From UBA5436 sp050951845 (GTDB lineage Bacteria > Bacillota > Clostridia > Saccharofermentanales > DTU023), in the NCBI GenBank assembly GCA_050951845.1, contig JBMNJV010000001.1, forward strand, positions 124,001 through 188,000: a stretch of DNA of 64,000 nt, written 5' to 3'. Below, piece after piece: positions 45,164 to 53,803 of the stretch (the stretch's first letter is position 1; each line of letters begins with the position of its first letter). The notes under the pieces were generated by a model. That model did no database searches, had not been told where the DNA came from, and saw only the letters and a list, made by a program, of their open reading frames with translations. The position numbers and the translations under genes are program-made.

Positions 45164-45834
45164 AGCGGATTTTTCTGACAGGACCGATCGGCTGCGGTAA
45201 GAGCACGCTCATCAGGACTGTGCTCGGAAATAGTCTGAGTGTGGCAGGCGGCTTTGTTACCGAACGTATCCTTAAGGGTGAGGAACTCGTGGGTTTCGAA
45301 ATAGTAAGCGCGGGAGTTTCGGAAAGTCTTAGAGAATCAGTGAACATGAGAAATTCAGTAAGTCAAAAACTGGTTCAGCTTAATTCAGCTGACCTCGGAT
45401 TGTATGAAAAAGCCGGGCACACACGCCTGCGATTTCTCACATTCAAAGAAGGTAAGGTCAAACGAAATGACGAGGCATTTTCTGTCTTTGCCTCAGCTCT
45501 CTTGCGAGAAGCCGGCACTAAGCCTTTTGCAGTTATCGATGAGATTGGCGGTTTTGAAATACTTATACCCGAGTTTATGGAGGCCTTTGAGCTGTTACTT
45601 GAATCACAAGTTCCCTGTATCGGAGTGCTTAAATCACTGCCTTCAGCCAACAAGCTTTCAGAAACCGCAGGTCTTGATTCAGAATATTTAAGAGCTGCCG
45701 AGAGCCTTTATCTGCGCCTCGTTTCTGATCCTGAAACGGAGATTGTGGAGCTCAGCAGCCGTGAAGATAAACATGCTTTGCATAAACTCAGAAACTGGAA
45801 AGATCAATATCTTAGAGATAGAGAACCAAAATGA
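45160..45834 (+). CDS. THEP1-type nucleoside triphosphatase / P-loop NTPase
   Basis: This 224-residue P-loop protein shows Walker A GPIGCGKSTLI at residues 8-18, GGFVTERI after strand 2, and Walker B FAVIDEIGGFEIL near residue 125, the layout of the THEP1 (DUF265) nucleotide triphosphatase family. Start is TTG overlapping the XdhC stop. Proteins of this family recur beside molybdenum hydroxylase genes, but their role there is not settled; energising or proofreading cofactor assembly is a guess. Its last codons are duplicated in tandem just downstream with a 24-bp period. Confidence 0.85.
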   Translation: MKRIFLTGPIGCGKSTLIRTVLGNSLSVAGGFVTERILKGEELVGFEIVSAGVSESLRESVNMRNSVSQKLVQLNSADLGLYEKAGHTRLRFLTFKEGKVKRNDEAFSVFASALLREAGTKPFAVIDEIGGFEILIPEFMEAFELLLESQVPCIGVLKSLPSANKLSETAGLDSEYLRAAESLYLRLVSDPETEIVELSSREDKHALHKLRNWKDQYLRDREPK

Positions 45835-45859
45835 TTTAGAGATGGAGAACCAAAGTGAT
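45812..45859. repeat. 24-bp tandem repeat over the NTPase 3' end
   Basis: The unit TTAGAGATAGAGAACCAAAA plus four bases (45812-45835) recurs with two changes at 45836-45859. It spans the NTPase stop codon and sets up the start of the next gene; in the frame of that gene it would read as an eight-residue repeat. Confidence 0.75.
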
Positions 45860-46594
45860 ATGGATAATAACTTGATATACGACACTATAATCGGTTCCGT
45901 TCCGCAAGGAGAAAACATTGCAGACACAATTGCCGGTGATGCCTGGTCACTGGTTGAGACCGATCAGGGTAAAGTAGGAATCGCCATGACTACTTCGGGC
46001 AGCACTCGTCCTCCCATGCTTTCTGAGAGCTTGATCGGAATGGATATTCAGGAAGCCGCCCGGGCACTGATGAGTTGGAATTTCGAAGAAGCCTCTCTTG
46101 CTCTTGCAGCAATCAATGCCTGTCTAAATACAGAAGCCCGAATGAAAGAATTCCATTGCAAAGAACCCTACGATAATTATTGCACACGAGGACTCGACCT
46201 GTCGGGGAAGAAGTTGGGATTAATCGGACATCTTAAAATGCCGGAAGAAGTCAGAAACGCGGCGGCAGAGTGTCACATCCTTGAACTTCATCCGCAGCCC
46301 GGCGACTACCCGGCCTCTGCCTGTGAATGGATACTCCCGGAATGCGAAATCGTGATAATCACCGGAAGCAGCCTGATCAACAAGACACTTCCGCGCCTCC
46401 TCGCCTTGTGTCGCAATGCTTATACGATACTTGCAGGACCAACCGTTCCGCTGTGTCCGGCGCTTCTTGATCTGGGTATCGACAGACTTGCGGGGTTGGT
46501 AATCAATGATCCGGAAAGAATTAAGAAGCGGCAAGCTGCGGGAGTTTCAGGAGCCCCTTACGACTGCGGACAGAGTTTTCTGATCATGAGGTGA
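45860..46594 (+). CDS. DUF4213/DUF364 family protein (putative metal-chelation domain)
   Basis: This protein of about 244 residues has a DUF4213 N-terminal half (GIAMTTSGSTRPPML; ALAAINACLNTE) and a DUF364 Rossmann-like half (KLGLIGHLKMPEEV; ITGSSLINKTLPRLL; AGPTVPLCP). The family is often described as heavy-metal chelating and occurs beside metal ABC transporters, as here. The start is uncertain: ATG 45860 has GGAG 12 nt upstream, ATG 45842 is possible, and the frame is open to 45743 inside the NTPase gene. A role in molybdenum or tungsten handling is inferred from context. Confidence 0.83.
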   Translation: MDNNLIYDTIIGSVPQGENIADTIAGDAWSLVETDQGKVGIAMTTSGSTRPPMLSESLIGMDIQEAARALMSWNFEEASLALAAINACLNTEARMKEFHCKEPYDNYCTRGLDLSGKKLGLIGHLKMPEEVRNAAAECHILELHPQPGDYPASACEWILPECEIVIITGSSLINKTLPRLLALCRNAYTILAGPTVPLCPALLDLGIDRLAGLVINDPERIKKRQAAGVSGAPYDCGQSFLIMR

Positions 46595-46598
46595 GAAC

Positions 46599-47741
46599 TT
46601 GGACAGAAAAAATGTTAAAAAAATCAATAAAACTGAGACAGAAGAAAAGAACGAGATATTGCCACAAGAGCGAACAACTATGAACATGCAGGACGAAGAA
46701 ATACAGATAATACCGTCTCACAGACAATTAGCCGGTCCTTCAGCTATAATGTTATTTCTCGCCATACTCATCATTTGTACGCTATTGTCATTCACTCTCG
46801 GCAGATATCCCGTTCCGCTCAAGGAACTCCTGGCAATACTCGGAAATAAAATCTTCGGTCTTTTTGAAGGCACGGAGAAGTTCTGGACGGAGCAAATGGA
46901 AGCTGCTGTCTGGAATGTCAGACTGCCGAGGGTCATCCTGTCTGTTTTGGTCGGTGCCTGCCTTTCAGCGGCCGGTGCCTCTTATCAGGGTGTCTTCCAA
47001 AATCCCATGGCCTCCCCCGATATTTTAGGCGCATCCGCAGGGGCGGGTTTCGGTGCAGCACTCGCGATATTTTTGGGCTTCAAACACGTAAACATTACAC
47101 TTTCCGCATTTGCGATGAGTCTGATTACAGTAGCCTTGGTTTTTCGAATCAGCAGTTATGTAAAAGGAGGAAAAGTCCTCGGTCTTGTTCTTGCGGGGAT
47201 AATGGTCAGCTCACTTTTTAATGCGGGAACCTCCTTCATCAAACTGGTTGCTGACCCCAATAACAAGCTGCCCCAGATCACATACTGGCTCATGGGCTCT
47301 TTGTCCGGCGCCAAATGGGGTGATATTCGTTTTGTAATATTTCCGATGCTGACAGGTTTAATTCCCCTGCTGCTTTTGCGCTGGCGCCTCAATGTTGTAA
47401 CCATGGGCGATGAAGAAGCAAAGGCAATGGGCGTAGATGCCGGAAGGATTCGCCTGGCTGTCATAATATCGGCTACTCTGGTAACCGCTTCAGCAGTTTC
47501 GGTGAGCGGAGTAATAGGTTGGGTCGGCCTGGTCATCCCCCACATGATGCGGAGGATAGTCGGCAGCAGTTATCGCTGGCTCATGCCTGTTTCCATGCTG
47601 GGCGGCGGTATCTTTCTCTTAATGGTGGACAACATATCAAGAAATGTGACGACAGCAGGGATACCGATAGGAATCTTGACGGCCTTTGTCGGAGCACCTT
47701 TCTTTCTGTTACTGATAACCGGAAGGGGTGAGAGATATTGA
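46599..47741 (+). CDS. FecCD/BtuC-type ABC transporter permease
   Basis: This 380-residue membrane protein has a charged N-terminal extension of about 50 residues, then the FecCD fold: FTLGRYPVPLKELL, WNVRLPRVILSVLVGACLS, GVFQNPMASPDILGASAGAG, and the C-terminal GWVGLVIPHMMRRIVGSS and IPIGILTAFVGAPFF. It is the channel for a metal chelate, cobalamin or oxyanion. Start TTG at 46599 follows TGAGGTGAGA; a later ATG at 46681 is an alternative. It overlaps the ATPase gene by 4 nt. Beside XdhC it recalls the MolBCA molybdate/tungstate importers, which also use FecCD-type permeases. Confidence 0.92.
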   Translation: MDRKNVKKINKTETEEKNEILPQERTTMNMQDEEIQIIPSHRQLAGPSAIMLFLAILIICTLLSFTLGRYPVPLKELLAILGNKIFGLFEGTEKFWTEQMEAAVWNVRLPRVILSVLVGACLSAAGASYQGVFQNPMASPDILGASAGAGFGAALAIFLGFKHVNITLSAFAMSLITVALVFRISSYVKGGKVLGLVLAGIMVSSLFNAGTSFIKLVADPNNKLPQITYWLMGSLSGAKWGDIRFVIFPMLTGLIPLLLLRWRLNVVTMGDEEAKAMGVDAGRIRLAVIISATLVTASAVSVSGVIGWVGLVIPHMMRRIVGSSYRWLMPVSMLGGGIFLLMVDNISRNVTTAGIPIGILTAFVGAPFFLLLITGRGERY

Positions 47742-48526
47742 GTTTAGAAGTAAAAAATATTTCATTCGCATATGACAAAAGGACAGTCTTAAATAATATG
47801 AGTTTCACAGCTCATTCAAGAGAAGTCCTTTCGATACTGGGTCCGAACGGAGTAGGAAAAAGCACACTTTTTAAATGCATTCTGGGACTTCTCCCCGATT
47901 ATACGGGAAATGTCACTGTCAACGGATTAGACACTTCCCGTTTAAGTGTACGCGAGCTTGCAAAGCAAATCGCCTATGTCCCCCAGAGGTCGGAGCCGGT
48001 CTTCAATTTCAGCGTACACGAGATAGTACTCATGGGTACTACCAATGAAGTAAAACTCTTTTCTTCTCCCGGAAAATCCGCCCAAGCCAAAGTGGATCAA
48101 GCACTTGAAAGACTAGGTATTCTAGATCTCTCTAATCGCTGTTTTCATCATACCTCCGGCGGAGAGCGTCAACTCGTCATGATAGCCCGTGCCCTGGTCC
48201 AAGACGCCTCGATCCTCTTACTGGACGAACCCACAGCGAATCTCGATCGCAAAAATCAGATACTGGTTCTGGAACAGATAAAATCACTCGCAAAAGAAGG
48301 ATACACTGTCATACAGACGACTCACGATCCCGAACACAGCTATATGTTTTCTGACAAAATTCTCACAATGAAAGACGGCACAGTACTCTCCTGCGGTCCT
48401 CCTGCAGAAATACTGAATAAGGAAACCATGAAATCACTTTACGAAGTGGATATGGAGGTATCCAGCCTCTTTGACGACAGGGCACGCTTTTGTGTTCCCG
48501 TATCTGTTATCTCTGATGAAAACTGA
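47738..48526 (+). CDS. ABC transporter ATP-binding protein, FecE type
   Basis: This 262-residue ATPase has Walker A GPNGVGKSTLFK, Q-loop YVPQRSEPV, signature TSGGERQLVMIARAL, Walker B ILLLDEPTANLD and the H-loop TTHDPEHSY. It pairs with the FecCD-type permease whose stop codon overlaps its TTG start (TTGA). It drives uptake of the ligand captured by the lipoprotein encoded downstream. Iron-siderophore uptake is the default annotation for this type; the surrounding genes favour molybdate or tungstate. Confidence 0.93.
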   Translation: MSLEVKNISFAYDKRTVLNNMSFTAHSREVLSILGPNGVGKSTLFKCILGLLPDYTGNVTVNGLDTSRLSVRELAKQIAYVPQRSEPVFNFSVHEIVLMGTTNEVKLFSSPGKSAQAKVDQALERLGILDLSNRCFHHTSGGERQLVMIARALVQDASILLLDEPTANLDRKNQILVLEQIKSLAKEGYTVIQTTHDPEHSYMFSDKILTMKDGTVLSCGPPAEILNKETMKSLYEVDMEVSSLFDDRARFCVPVSVISDEN

Positions 48527-48600
48527 TACCTGCTTAAAGTGTTTAACAATGAAATTACTATAACGGTGAAAGTCCGATGAAACCGATATCTGCTTAAAAG
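48512..48600. repeat. Imperfect direct repeat of the ATPase 3' end
   Basis: The last codons and following bases (48512-48539, from GATGAAAACTGATACC to CTGCTTAAAG) recur at 48573-48600 (GATGAAACCGATATCTGC and on) with one indel and three changes. Confidence 0.6.
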
Positions 48601-48651
48601 GCTTCATCAATAATTTTATAAAGATTTTTATTGGAAAGGTGGTAAGAAATA

Positions 48652-49962
48652 ATGAAAAAAAGCAAAAAGACAAAGAGGCTGCTGCCCCTCATTCTTCTTC
48701 TCGTAGCTGCACTGTTACTTACGGCTTGCGGAAAGTCCTCTAAAGAGACAGATGATACAAGCGAAGAAAAAGTTGAGGAAAAAGTTGAGAAAAAAGTCGA
48801 AGAGAAAGTTGAAGAGAAAGTTGAGGAAGAGTCGGAGAAAAAGGAAGAACCCGAGAAAAAGGACGAAGAGCCTGAGAAAAAGGAAGAAGAGTCTGAGGAA
48901 AAGGAAGAAGAACCTGTAGAAGAGTCCGAGGAAAAAACAGAAGAATCGGAGAAAGAAGAAGAACCGGTTGAAGAGGCAACGGATACGACCCGCGAATTCA
49001 CGGATTCCACAGGTCGCACTGTAACCATACCGGCTGAGATAACAAAAATAGCTGTCTCCGGTCCGCTCACGCAAATCTATGTTCTGCCGCTCTGTCCGGA
49101 AATGATGGTAGGCTTTGCCGGTGAATTCTCAGAAGAAGCTTCAATTTACATCCCGCAAGAATATCTGGATTTACCGAAACTCGGACAGCTCTATGGCGGT
49201 AAGGGTGAAATGGATTTGGAAGCTCTGCTCGCCGCTGCACCTGATGTAGTAATTGATGTGGGCGAGGCCAAAGATACGATCGTCGAAGATATGGACTCCC
49301 TGACTGAACAAACGGGCATACCTTTTGTCCACATCGATGCAACAGTTGCAACGGCTCCTGAGGCATACAGAAAATTGGGCGAGCTGACCGGCAAGACTGA
49401 CAAGGCGGAAGAACTGGCCGCATGGTGCGAAAAGACCTATACGATGATCACGGATATGATGGAAAAAGTAGATACTGACGGCAAGCGGAAGACCCTGCTT
49501 TACTGTCTGGGAGATTCCGGCACCAATGTCATTGCCGAGGGTTCCTTCCATGCAGAAACCGTCAATCTCATGTCGAATAATCTTGCCGTAATTGAGGATG
49601 TGGTCCCTTCGGGAGGCGGTAACGAGGTCGATATCGAACAGATCATGAACTGGGATCCGGAAATCATTGTCTTTGGTCCTGAAAGCATCTACGACACTGT
49701 AGGCTCCGAGTCTTCCTGGAGTGGTGTTACAGCAGTTAATACCGGCAATTTCTATGAAACTCCGTCCGGACCTTACGGCTGGCTGTCATCACCACCTTCC
49801 GTGCAAAGATATCTCGGTCTGCTCTGGCTGGGCGAATTGCTCTACCCTGACTATACCGAATACGAGCTCAAATCTGAAGTAACAGACTATTATAAACTCT
49901 TTTACGATTGTGATCTGACCGATGAGATGTACGATGATCTGGTTGAAAATGCATTACCTTAA
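48652..49962 (+). CDS. ABC substrate-binding lipoprotein (FecB/BtuF-like) with long Glu/Lys linker
   Basis: This 436-residue protein opens with a lipoprotein signal (MKKSKKTKRLLPLILLL, LTACGKSS; lipid-modified Cys near residue 26). An exceptionally acidic linker of about 80 residues follows, built from EEKVEEKVE and EEKEEEPVEE units. The TroA/FecB-like binding domain starts near residue 113 (REFTDSTGRTVTIPAEITKI), with ALLAAAPDVVIDVGEAK and GNEVDIEQIMNWDPEIIVF. It captures the ligand of the upstream FecCD-type importer. The ligand is unknown; molybdate/tungstate is inferred from the hydroxylase context. ATG follows AAAGGTGG. Confidence 0.92.
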   Translation: MKKSKKTKRLLPLILLLVAALLLTACGKSSKETDDTSEEKVEEKVEKKVEEKVEEKVEEESEKKEEPEKKDEEPEKKEEESEEKEEEPVEESEEKTEESEKEEEPVEEATDTTREFTDSTGRTVTIPAEITKIAVSGPLTQIYVLPLCPEMMVGFAGEFSEEASIYIPQEYLDLPKLGQLYGGKGEMDLEALLAAAPDVVIDVGEAKDTIVEDMDSLTEQTGIPFVHIDATVATAPEAYRKLGELTGKTDKAEELAAWCEKTYTMITDMMEKVDTDGKRKTLLYCLGDSGTNVIAEGSFHAETVNLMSNNLAVIEDVVPSGGGNEVDIEQIMNWDPEIIVFGPESIYDTVGSESSWSGVTAVNTGNFYETPSGPYGWLSSPPSVQRYLGLLWLGELLYPDYTEYELKSEVTDYYKLFYDCDLTDEMYDDLVENALP

Positions 49963-50079
49963 ATAATCAACTGAAACTGATGTATCCGATTCACAATAGT
50001 CCTGTTAAAAATGTAGGACCTTAAGTAATCAACCGAAACTGATGTATCAGATTCACAATAGTCCTGTTAAAAATGTAGG
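49956..50079. repeat. 62-bp tandem repeat starting at the lipoprotein stop codon
   Basis: Two adjacent 62-bp units (49956-50017 and 50018-50079) differ at about three positions. The first begins in the last sense codons and includes the stop codon of the binding-protein gene. Confidence 0.85.
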
Positions 50080-50096
50080 ACTTCAAAGAAAAACCC

Positions 50097-50145
50097 GGAG
50101 CTGTTGCATGTTCTTTATTTAAAAATTTATGCAACAGCTCCTTTT
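50097..50145 (+). terminator. Terminator of the molybdenum/ABC operon
   Basis: GGAGCTGTTGCAT (50097-50109) pairs perfectly with ATGCAACAGCTCC (50129-50141), followed by TTTT. The 18-nt loop is long but the 13-bp stem is strong. It closes the rightward run that starts near 41900. Confidence 0.75.
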
Positions 50146-50262
50146 ACTCTATATATTATTGTTACCAATACCCCGCATGTCCTACGTCAAAAAGAGTAAA
50201 AGTTAAACAAACCGCATGCAATCAAAAATCAGTCCCTGATATTACCGTTTTTACACATATAT

Positions 50263-50868
50263 TTATCTTAAAGGACGCCCTTTTTTATCGAGTATGGTTC
50301 TGTTTTTTATTCTGATAATATCTACAATCCACCATGCAAAAATGCCGCCAAACGTAATGAATTTTAACAGGCCCGTACCTATATAGCCGAGATAAAAGCG
50401 GTCTATTCCAAGCCATCCGGTTAAGGGTATGGAGGCCAACACAAGCGCAACTTTTCGACTTTTCACTCCCGTTACTGCACTCTGTTTGTTGATTTCATCG
50501 TATATCCTGTGTATTTCACGGTCAATTTCCTCCCAATCACCCCAACGTTGCCTGATCAGAAGCCATGTGATAAGAGGATTGACAAAACTTAATATTGCTT
50601 GGAGGATATTTGTTTCTATAACACTCAAAAATGCATTACATACAGCAACAGCACAAATAATAAAAAATCCGGCCTTTTTTCCTGCAAGTAAAACAATATA
50701 TCCAATGATAAAGGAGATAAAAAAAACAAAACTAATAATCTGATAAGCAGATAAATTCCCGTTATCGTATTTAAATTCAAAAACCTTTATCAATACTATA
50801 CTGGCAATTATACATAGCAAACACCAAATCTTCGCTGCAACAGACAATTTTTGTTTTGGGATATTCAT
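50263..50868 (-). CDS. TM2-domain membrane protein
   Basis: This 201-residue protein has about four hydrophobic segments in the first 100 residues, a charged stretch (WGDWEEIDREIHRIYDE) and a C-terminal TM2 domain: GWLGIDRFYLGYIGTGLLKF followed by IFAWWIVDIIRI. The DRFYLG motif is diagnostic of the family, whose cellular role is not defined. ATG follows GGAGGATTTAACG. It stands alone and converges on the molybdenum operon. Confidence 0.85.
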   Translation of the reverse strand: MNIPKQKLSVAAKIWCLLCIIASIVLIKVFEFKYDNGNLSAYQIISFVFFISFIIGYIVLLAGKKAGFFIICAVAVCNAFLSVIETNILQAILSFVNPLITWLLIRQRWGDWEEIDREIHRIYDEINKQSAVTGVKSRKVALVLASIPLTGWLGIDRFYLGYIGTGLLKFITFGGIFAWWIVDIIRIKNRTILDKKGRPLR

Positions 50869-51332
50869 CGTTAAATCCTCCAGGTTTTATGACATTATTT
50901 TATTGTTTTAAATTTTAGCGGATTTTGCAATTATTTAAAGTAGCTTATCGTGTATGTTAGCAAATAATTCCATAATCTTTATTAAATTTTTGCGGACTTC
51001 GGTTTTGATTAAAATAAAATAAAAAAAACACATAAATGCCACAAAAAAAACCATTAAATGACATTTTACTTCGCTAGATTTAAGCAAAGTAAAGACAGAC
51101 CGTGCATTTGATATCACGGCAGGCACGCTCAGCGGGCTCTGGCGGAACGCGATCCGTTCAAAGTGCATTCCGTCGGAAGCAGAGATAGAACAACACCGTT
51201 TACACGGAAGCAGCGCTGATCCGGGTGTGCATGAGATAGTTCCTGGAAACCGGCTATTAAAAAATCAAGATAATTTCCTGCATAAATCATCAGCAGGTTT
51301 AACCATAAAATAATTATTGGAGATCAAATTAT
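50869..51332. other. 464-nt intergenic region with possible gene relic
   Basis: Positions 50984-51016 (AAATTTTTGCGGACTTCGG and on) resemble 54102-54136. From about 51061 to 51311 one plus-strand frame is open for some 80 codons without a start codon, and part of it (51091-51260) is more GC-rich than its surroundings, which suggests a decayed gene 3' end. No family was recognised. Confidence 0.35.
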
Positions 51333-52361
51333 ATGAATTTAAAAATGAAATTAAAACGTATTTCCATTACCCAAACAGTGCGGCATGTGGTTCAGCTTGT
51401 CGCTTTCATACTGTTTCCCGGGCTGTTCATCAGCACTTTTTCCGCATTGGGCGATATAGTAAAGGCACTGGTCAACGGTACGTTTTCCGTGAGTGCACTG
51501 TCTGCCCAGCTGATTACGGTTTCAGGAATATTCGTCATCACAGCGTTGTGGGGTCGATTTTTCTGCGGCTTTCTCTGTTCCTTCGGAGCGCTGCAGGATC
51601 TGTTAGCTGTTCCGTTCAAAAAGTTTCGTCTCAAGCATCGCATACCAAAGAAGTTGGATAGCACACTTAAATATTTGAAGTTTGTCATACTTGCATTTTT
51701 TGTACTTGGAGTATGGGCTTTTGCTCTGCCTTTTAATTCATCTCTCAGTCCGTGGGGAATATTCGGTATGCTGACCTCCGGAAATATCTCGCTTGTTTCC
51801 GCAGCCATACCCACCGCCGGCTTCATTCTCCTAATGGCTATTATGGTCGCTTCAATGTTCATAGAGCGTTTTTTCTGCCGCTATCTCTGTCCGTTAGGTG
51901 CGATCTTCAAACTCATCTCCGGAAAGCGCTTTTTCAAAATACGCTGCAATAATACGTGCGTAAACTGTGGTCTTTGCACAAAAAAATGTGCAATGGGCAT
52001 AGACATCGCCGGGCAGAAAGAAGTGACTTCCGCTGAGTGCATCGACTGTATGCAGTGTATAACTGCTTGCCCGCGCGGGAGCTTATGCTCCTCAACTGCG
52101 CCCGCAGTGGCAGGCACAGGCTTCCGCGGAACTACTGAAGTCAGCGTTACCGTAAAAGACGGCATGATAATTGATATTACCGTCGAATCCTATGCGGATG
52201 ACGATCAGTTTTTCGGCAAAGCGCAATCCGGCATTATTGATGCCATCCTGTCCGAACAGACGATAAATGTTGACACTGTCAGCGGCGCCACTTTCTCCGG
52301 CAACGGGATCATTGAAGCTGTCGCTAACGCAATGGGAAGCAGTCCTGAAAACCTGAATTAG
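51333..52361 (+). CDS. Membrane 4Fe-4S protein fused to FMN-binding domain (NosR/RnfG-like)
   Basis: This 342-residue protein has five or so membrane segments with two NapH/NosR-type CP motifs (FFCGFLCSFGALQDL and FFCRYLCPLGAIFKL). A 2x[4Fe-4S] ferredoxin region follows (CNNTCVNCGLCTKKCAMG and CIDCMQCITACPRG). The C-terminal FMN-binding domain has the flavinylation site DTVSGATFSGNG, where ApbE would attach FMN covalently to the Thr/Ser. It should carry electrons through the membrane to an extracytoplasmic flavin. Its partner and electron source are not in the window. ATG follows TTGGAG. Confidence 0.9.
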   Translation: MNLKMKLKRISITQTVRHVVQLVAFILFPGLFISTFSALGDIVKALVNGTFSVSALSAQLITVSGIFVITALWGRFFCGFLCSFGALQDLLAVPFKKFRLKHRIPKKLDSTLKYLKFVILAFFVLGVWAFALPFNSSLSPWGIFGMLTSGNISLVSAAIPTAGFILLMAIMVASMFIERFFCRYLCPLGAIFKLISGKRFFKIRCNNTCVNCGLCTKKCAMGIDIAGQKEVTSAECIDCMQCITACPRGSLCSSTAPAVAGTGFRGTTEVSVTVKDGMIIDITVESYADDDQFFGKAQSGIIDAILSEQTINVDTVSGATFSGNGIIEAVANAMGSSPENLN

Positions 52362-52404
52362 ACCAATACCGGCAATCAGTCATTTGACCACGACAGTTCC
52401 GGAC

Positions 52405-52450
52405 GGAAAGATCAAGAATGAACTGTTATTTTTAATCACTTGATCTTTCC
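52405..52450. terminator. Possible bidirectional terminator between convergent genes
   Basis: GGAAAGATCAAG (52405-52416) pairs perfectly with CTTGATCTTTCC (52439-52450). The right arm is the 3' end of the SDR gene, so the left arm is an inverted echo of it. T-rich stretches flank both sides. Confidence 0.5.
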
Positions 52451-53446
52451 CTGTTCTTTTAACCATTTTATAATATCCTCTACCGTTTCTCTTAAAGTTC
52501 TATTGGTGTAACCTAACTCCTCCCGGGCTTTTTTATTTGAGAAATATGAGTTAGAGGATAAAGTATAAATGGAATATTTTGTGAACAAAGGCGGCTGCTT
52601 TAAAATACTATAATACAGTTCCGACAGAGGAGCAGTGAATTTGGCAAGCCACAACGGTAATAAGGTTTCAATCTTTTTGACATTAGTGACCTCGCATACA
52701 ACATCCAATAATTCTTTAATATCTATATATCTGTTGGAAAGAATATAACATTCTCCCTTTTTCTCTTTATCACAGACACTAATGATTCCGTCTGCCACAT
52801 CTCTGACATCTACAAAATCATATCCGCCTTTTACGCTTGCCCTCAATCTTCTGTTTGCAACATCTATCATTAACTGAGTAGTATGCCCGTTACTGAAATC
52901 GTTCGGACCGATCATTCCTGACGGATGAACGATACACGCATTTAACCCCTTCTTTTCTACCATTTCCAAAACATATTTTGCAGCTTCCGCTTTTGTTTTG
53001 GCATACTGGCCCACAACCTTATCAGGGTCAAAATTTTTGATCTCAGTTATCATTTCTCCCTTCGGTTTTTCGTTAATTGCATGAACGCTGCTGACATAGA
53101 CTAATCCGGCATTTTTCTCCAAAACCTTTGCAACTATATTCTTGGTTCCGTTAACATTAACATCATATACCACGGGATTATATTTGGATTTAATATATAC
53201 GACGCCGGCACAGTGAACTACACATATCCCGGCATTATTTTCATCAATCTCAAAGATTTCGTTCAAAGACTCCGGTTTTGTAACGTCTCCTCTGAAAATG
53301 TCACAGTTCAAGCCCTCGAGCGAATCAGTTTTCTCATCAGGCAAAAGCAAAGCACGTATTTCATTCTCCGGATTATCTGCCAGTTGCCTGATAATATTGT
53401 TTCCCAAAAATCCGGCTGCTCCTGTTATTATATATATCTTTTTCAA
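52436..53446 (-). CDS. NAD-dependent epimerase/dehydratase (extended SDR)
   Basis: This 336-residue protein has the Rossmann motif IYIITGAAGFLGNNIIRQL at the N-terminus, the DVNVNGTKNIV segment, catalytic YAKTK (YxxxK) near residue 148, and HPSGMIGPNDF. It fits NAD(P)-dependent sugar-nucleotide or hydroxysteroid-type dehydrogenases; the substrate is undetermined. Start is TTG with GGGAGG 8 nt upstream. It is a single gene convergent with the Fe-S/FMN protein. Confidence 0.88.
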   Translation of the reverse strand: MKKIYIITGAAGFLGNNIIRQLADNPENEIRALLLPDEKTDSLEGLNCDIFRGDVTKPESLNEIFEIDENNAGICVVHCAGVVYIKSKYNPVVYDVNVNGTKNIVAKVLEKNAGLVYVSSVHAINEKPKGEMITEIKNFDPDKVVGQYAKTKAEAAKYVLEMVEKKGLNACIVHPSGMIGPNDFSNGHTTQLMIDVANRRLRASVKGGYDFVDVRDVADGIISVCDKEKKGECYILSNRYIDIKELLDVVCEVTNVKKIETLLPLWLAKFTAPLSELYYSILKQPPLFTKYSIYTLSSNSYFSNKKAREELGYTNRTLRETVEDIIKWLKEQGKIK

Positions 53447-53509
53447 AAAGCATTCCTCCCTTCAGCATTTGAAGTTTAATGCTGTTTTATTATTATCGTA
53501 ATGTGCCGA

Positions 53510-53803
53510 TCAAATAGCTGAGCGATGCTCCGGATCGTATTGCCGGTAATTTAATCCGGCATTTCCGCGCCCAAGATTTGTATAGTAATACTTGCCGGGA
53601 TATTTAAAGTACTTTTTTCCCTTAACGTCGCAGCGTTTAACTACATCTACAAGAAACGAATCAATAGTGTATTGAATATAATTTGAAACCAAGGCCGGAT
53701 TAATCTTATCATTAATTGAACAGGTGAGAGCATTCGCTATATTATGTGGGTTGGTAAGCGATCGGTTTAAATAAATATCTCTTTTTATCACATCCCACCT
53801 CAA
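53510..53803 (-). pseudogene. C-terminal fragment of an AAA/DUF4143 ATPase
   Basis: The 97-residue frame matches the end of DUF4143-type AAA ATPases: VSNYIQYTIDSFLVDVVKR, then DVKGKKYFKYPGKYYYTNLG and LNYRQ. The P-loop domain that should precede it is absent, so this is a remnant. The upstream flank 53803-53850 resembles 62767-62814. Confidence 0.65.

Noticed and set aside
45743..45859. Longer start for the DUF364 protein inside the NTPase gene
   Set aside because: The extension overlaps the NTPase by about 90 nt, has no ribosome site, and consists mainly of the 24-bp repeat; the later ATG is preferred.
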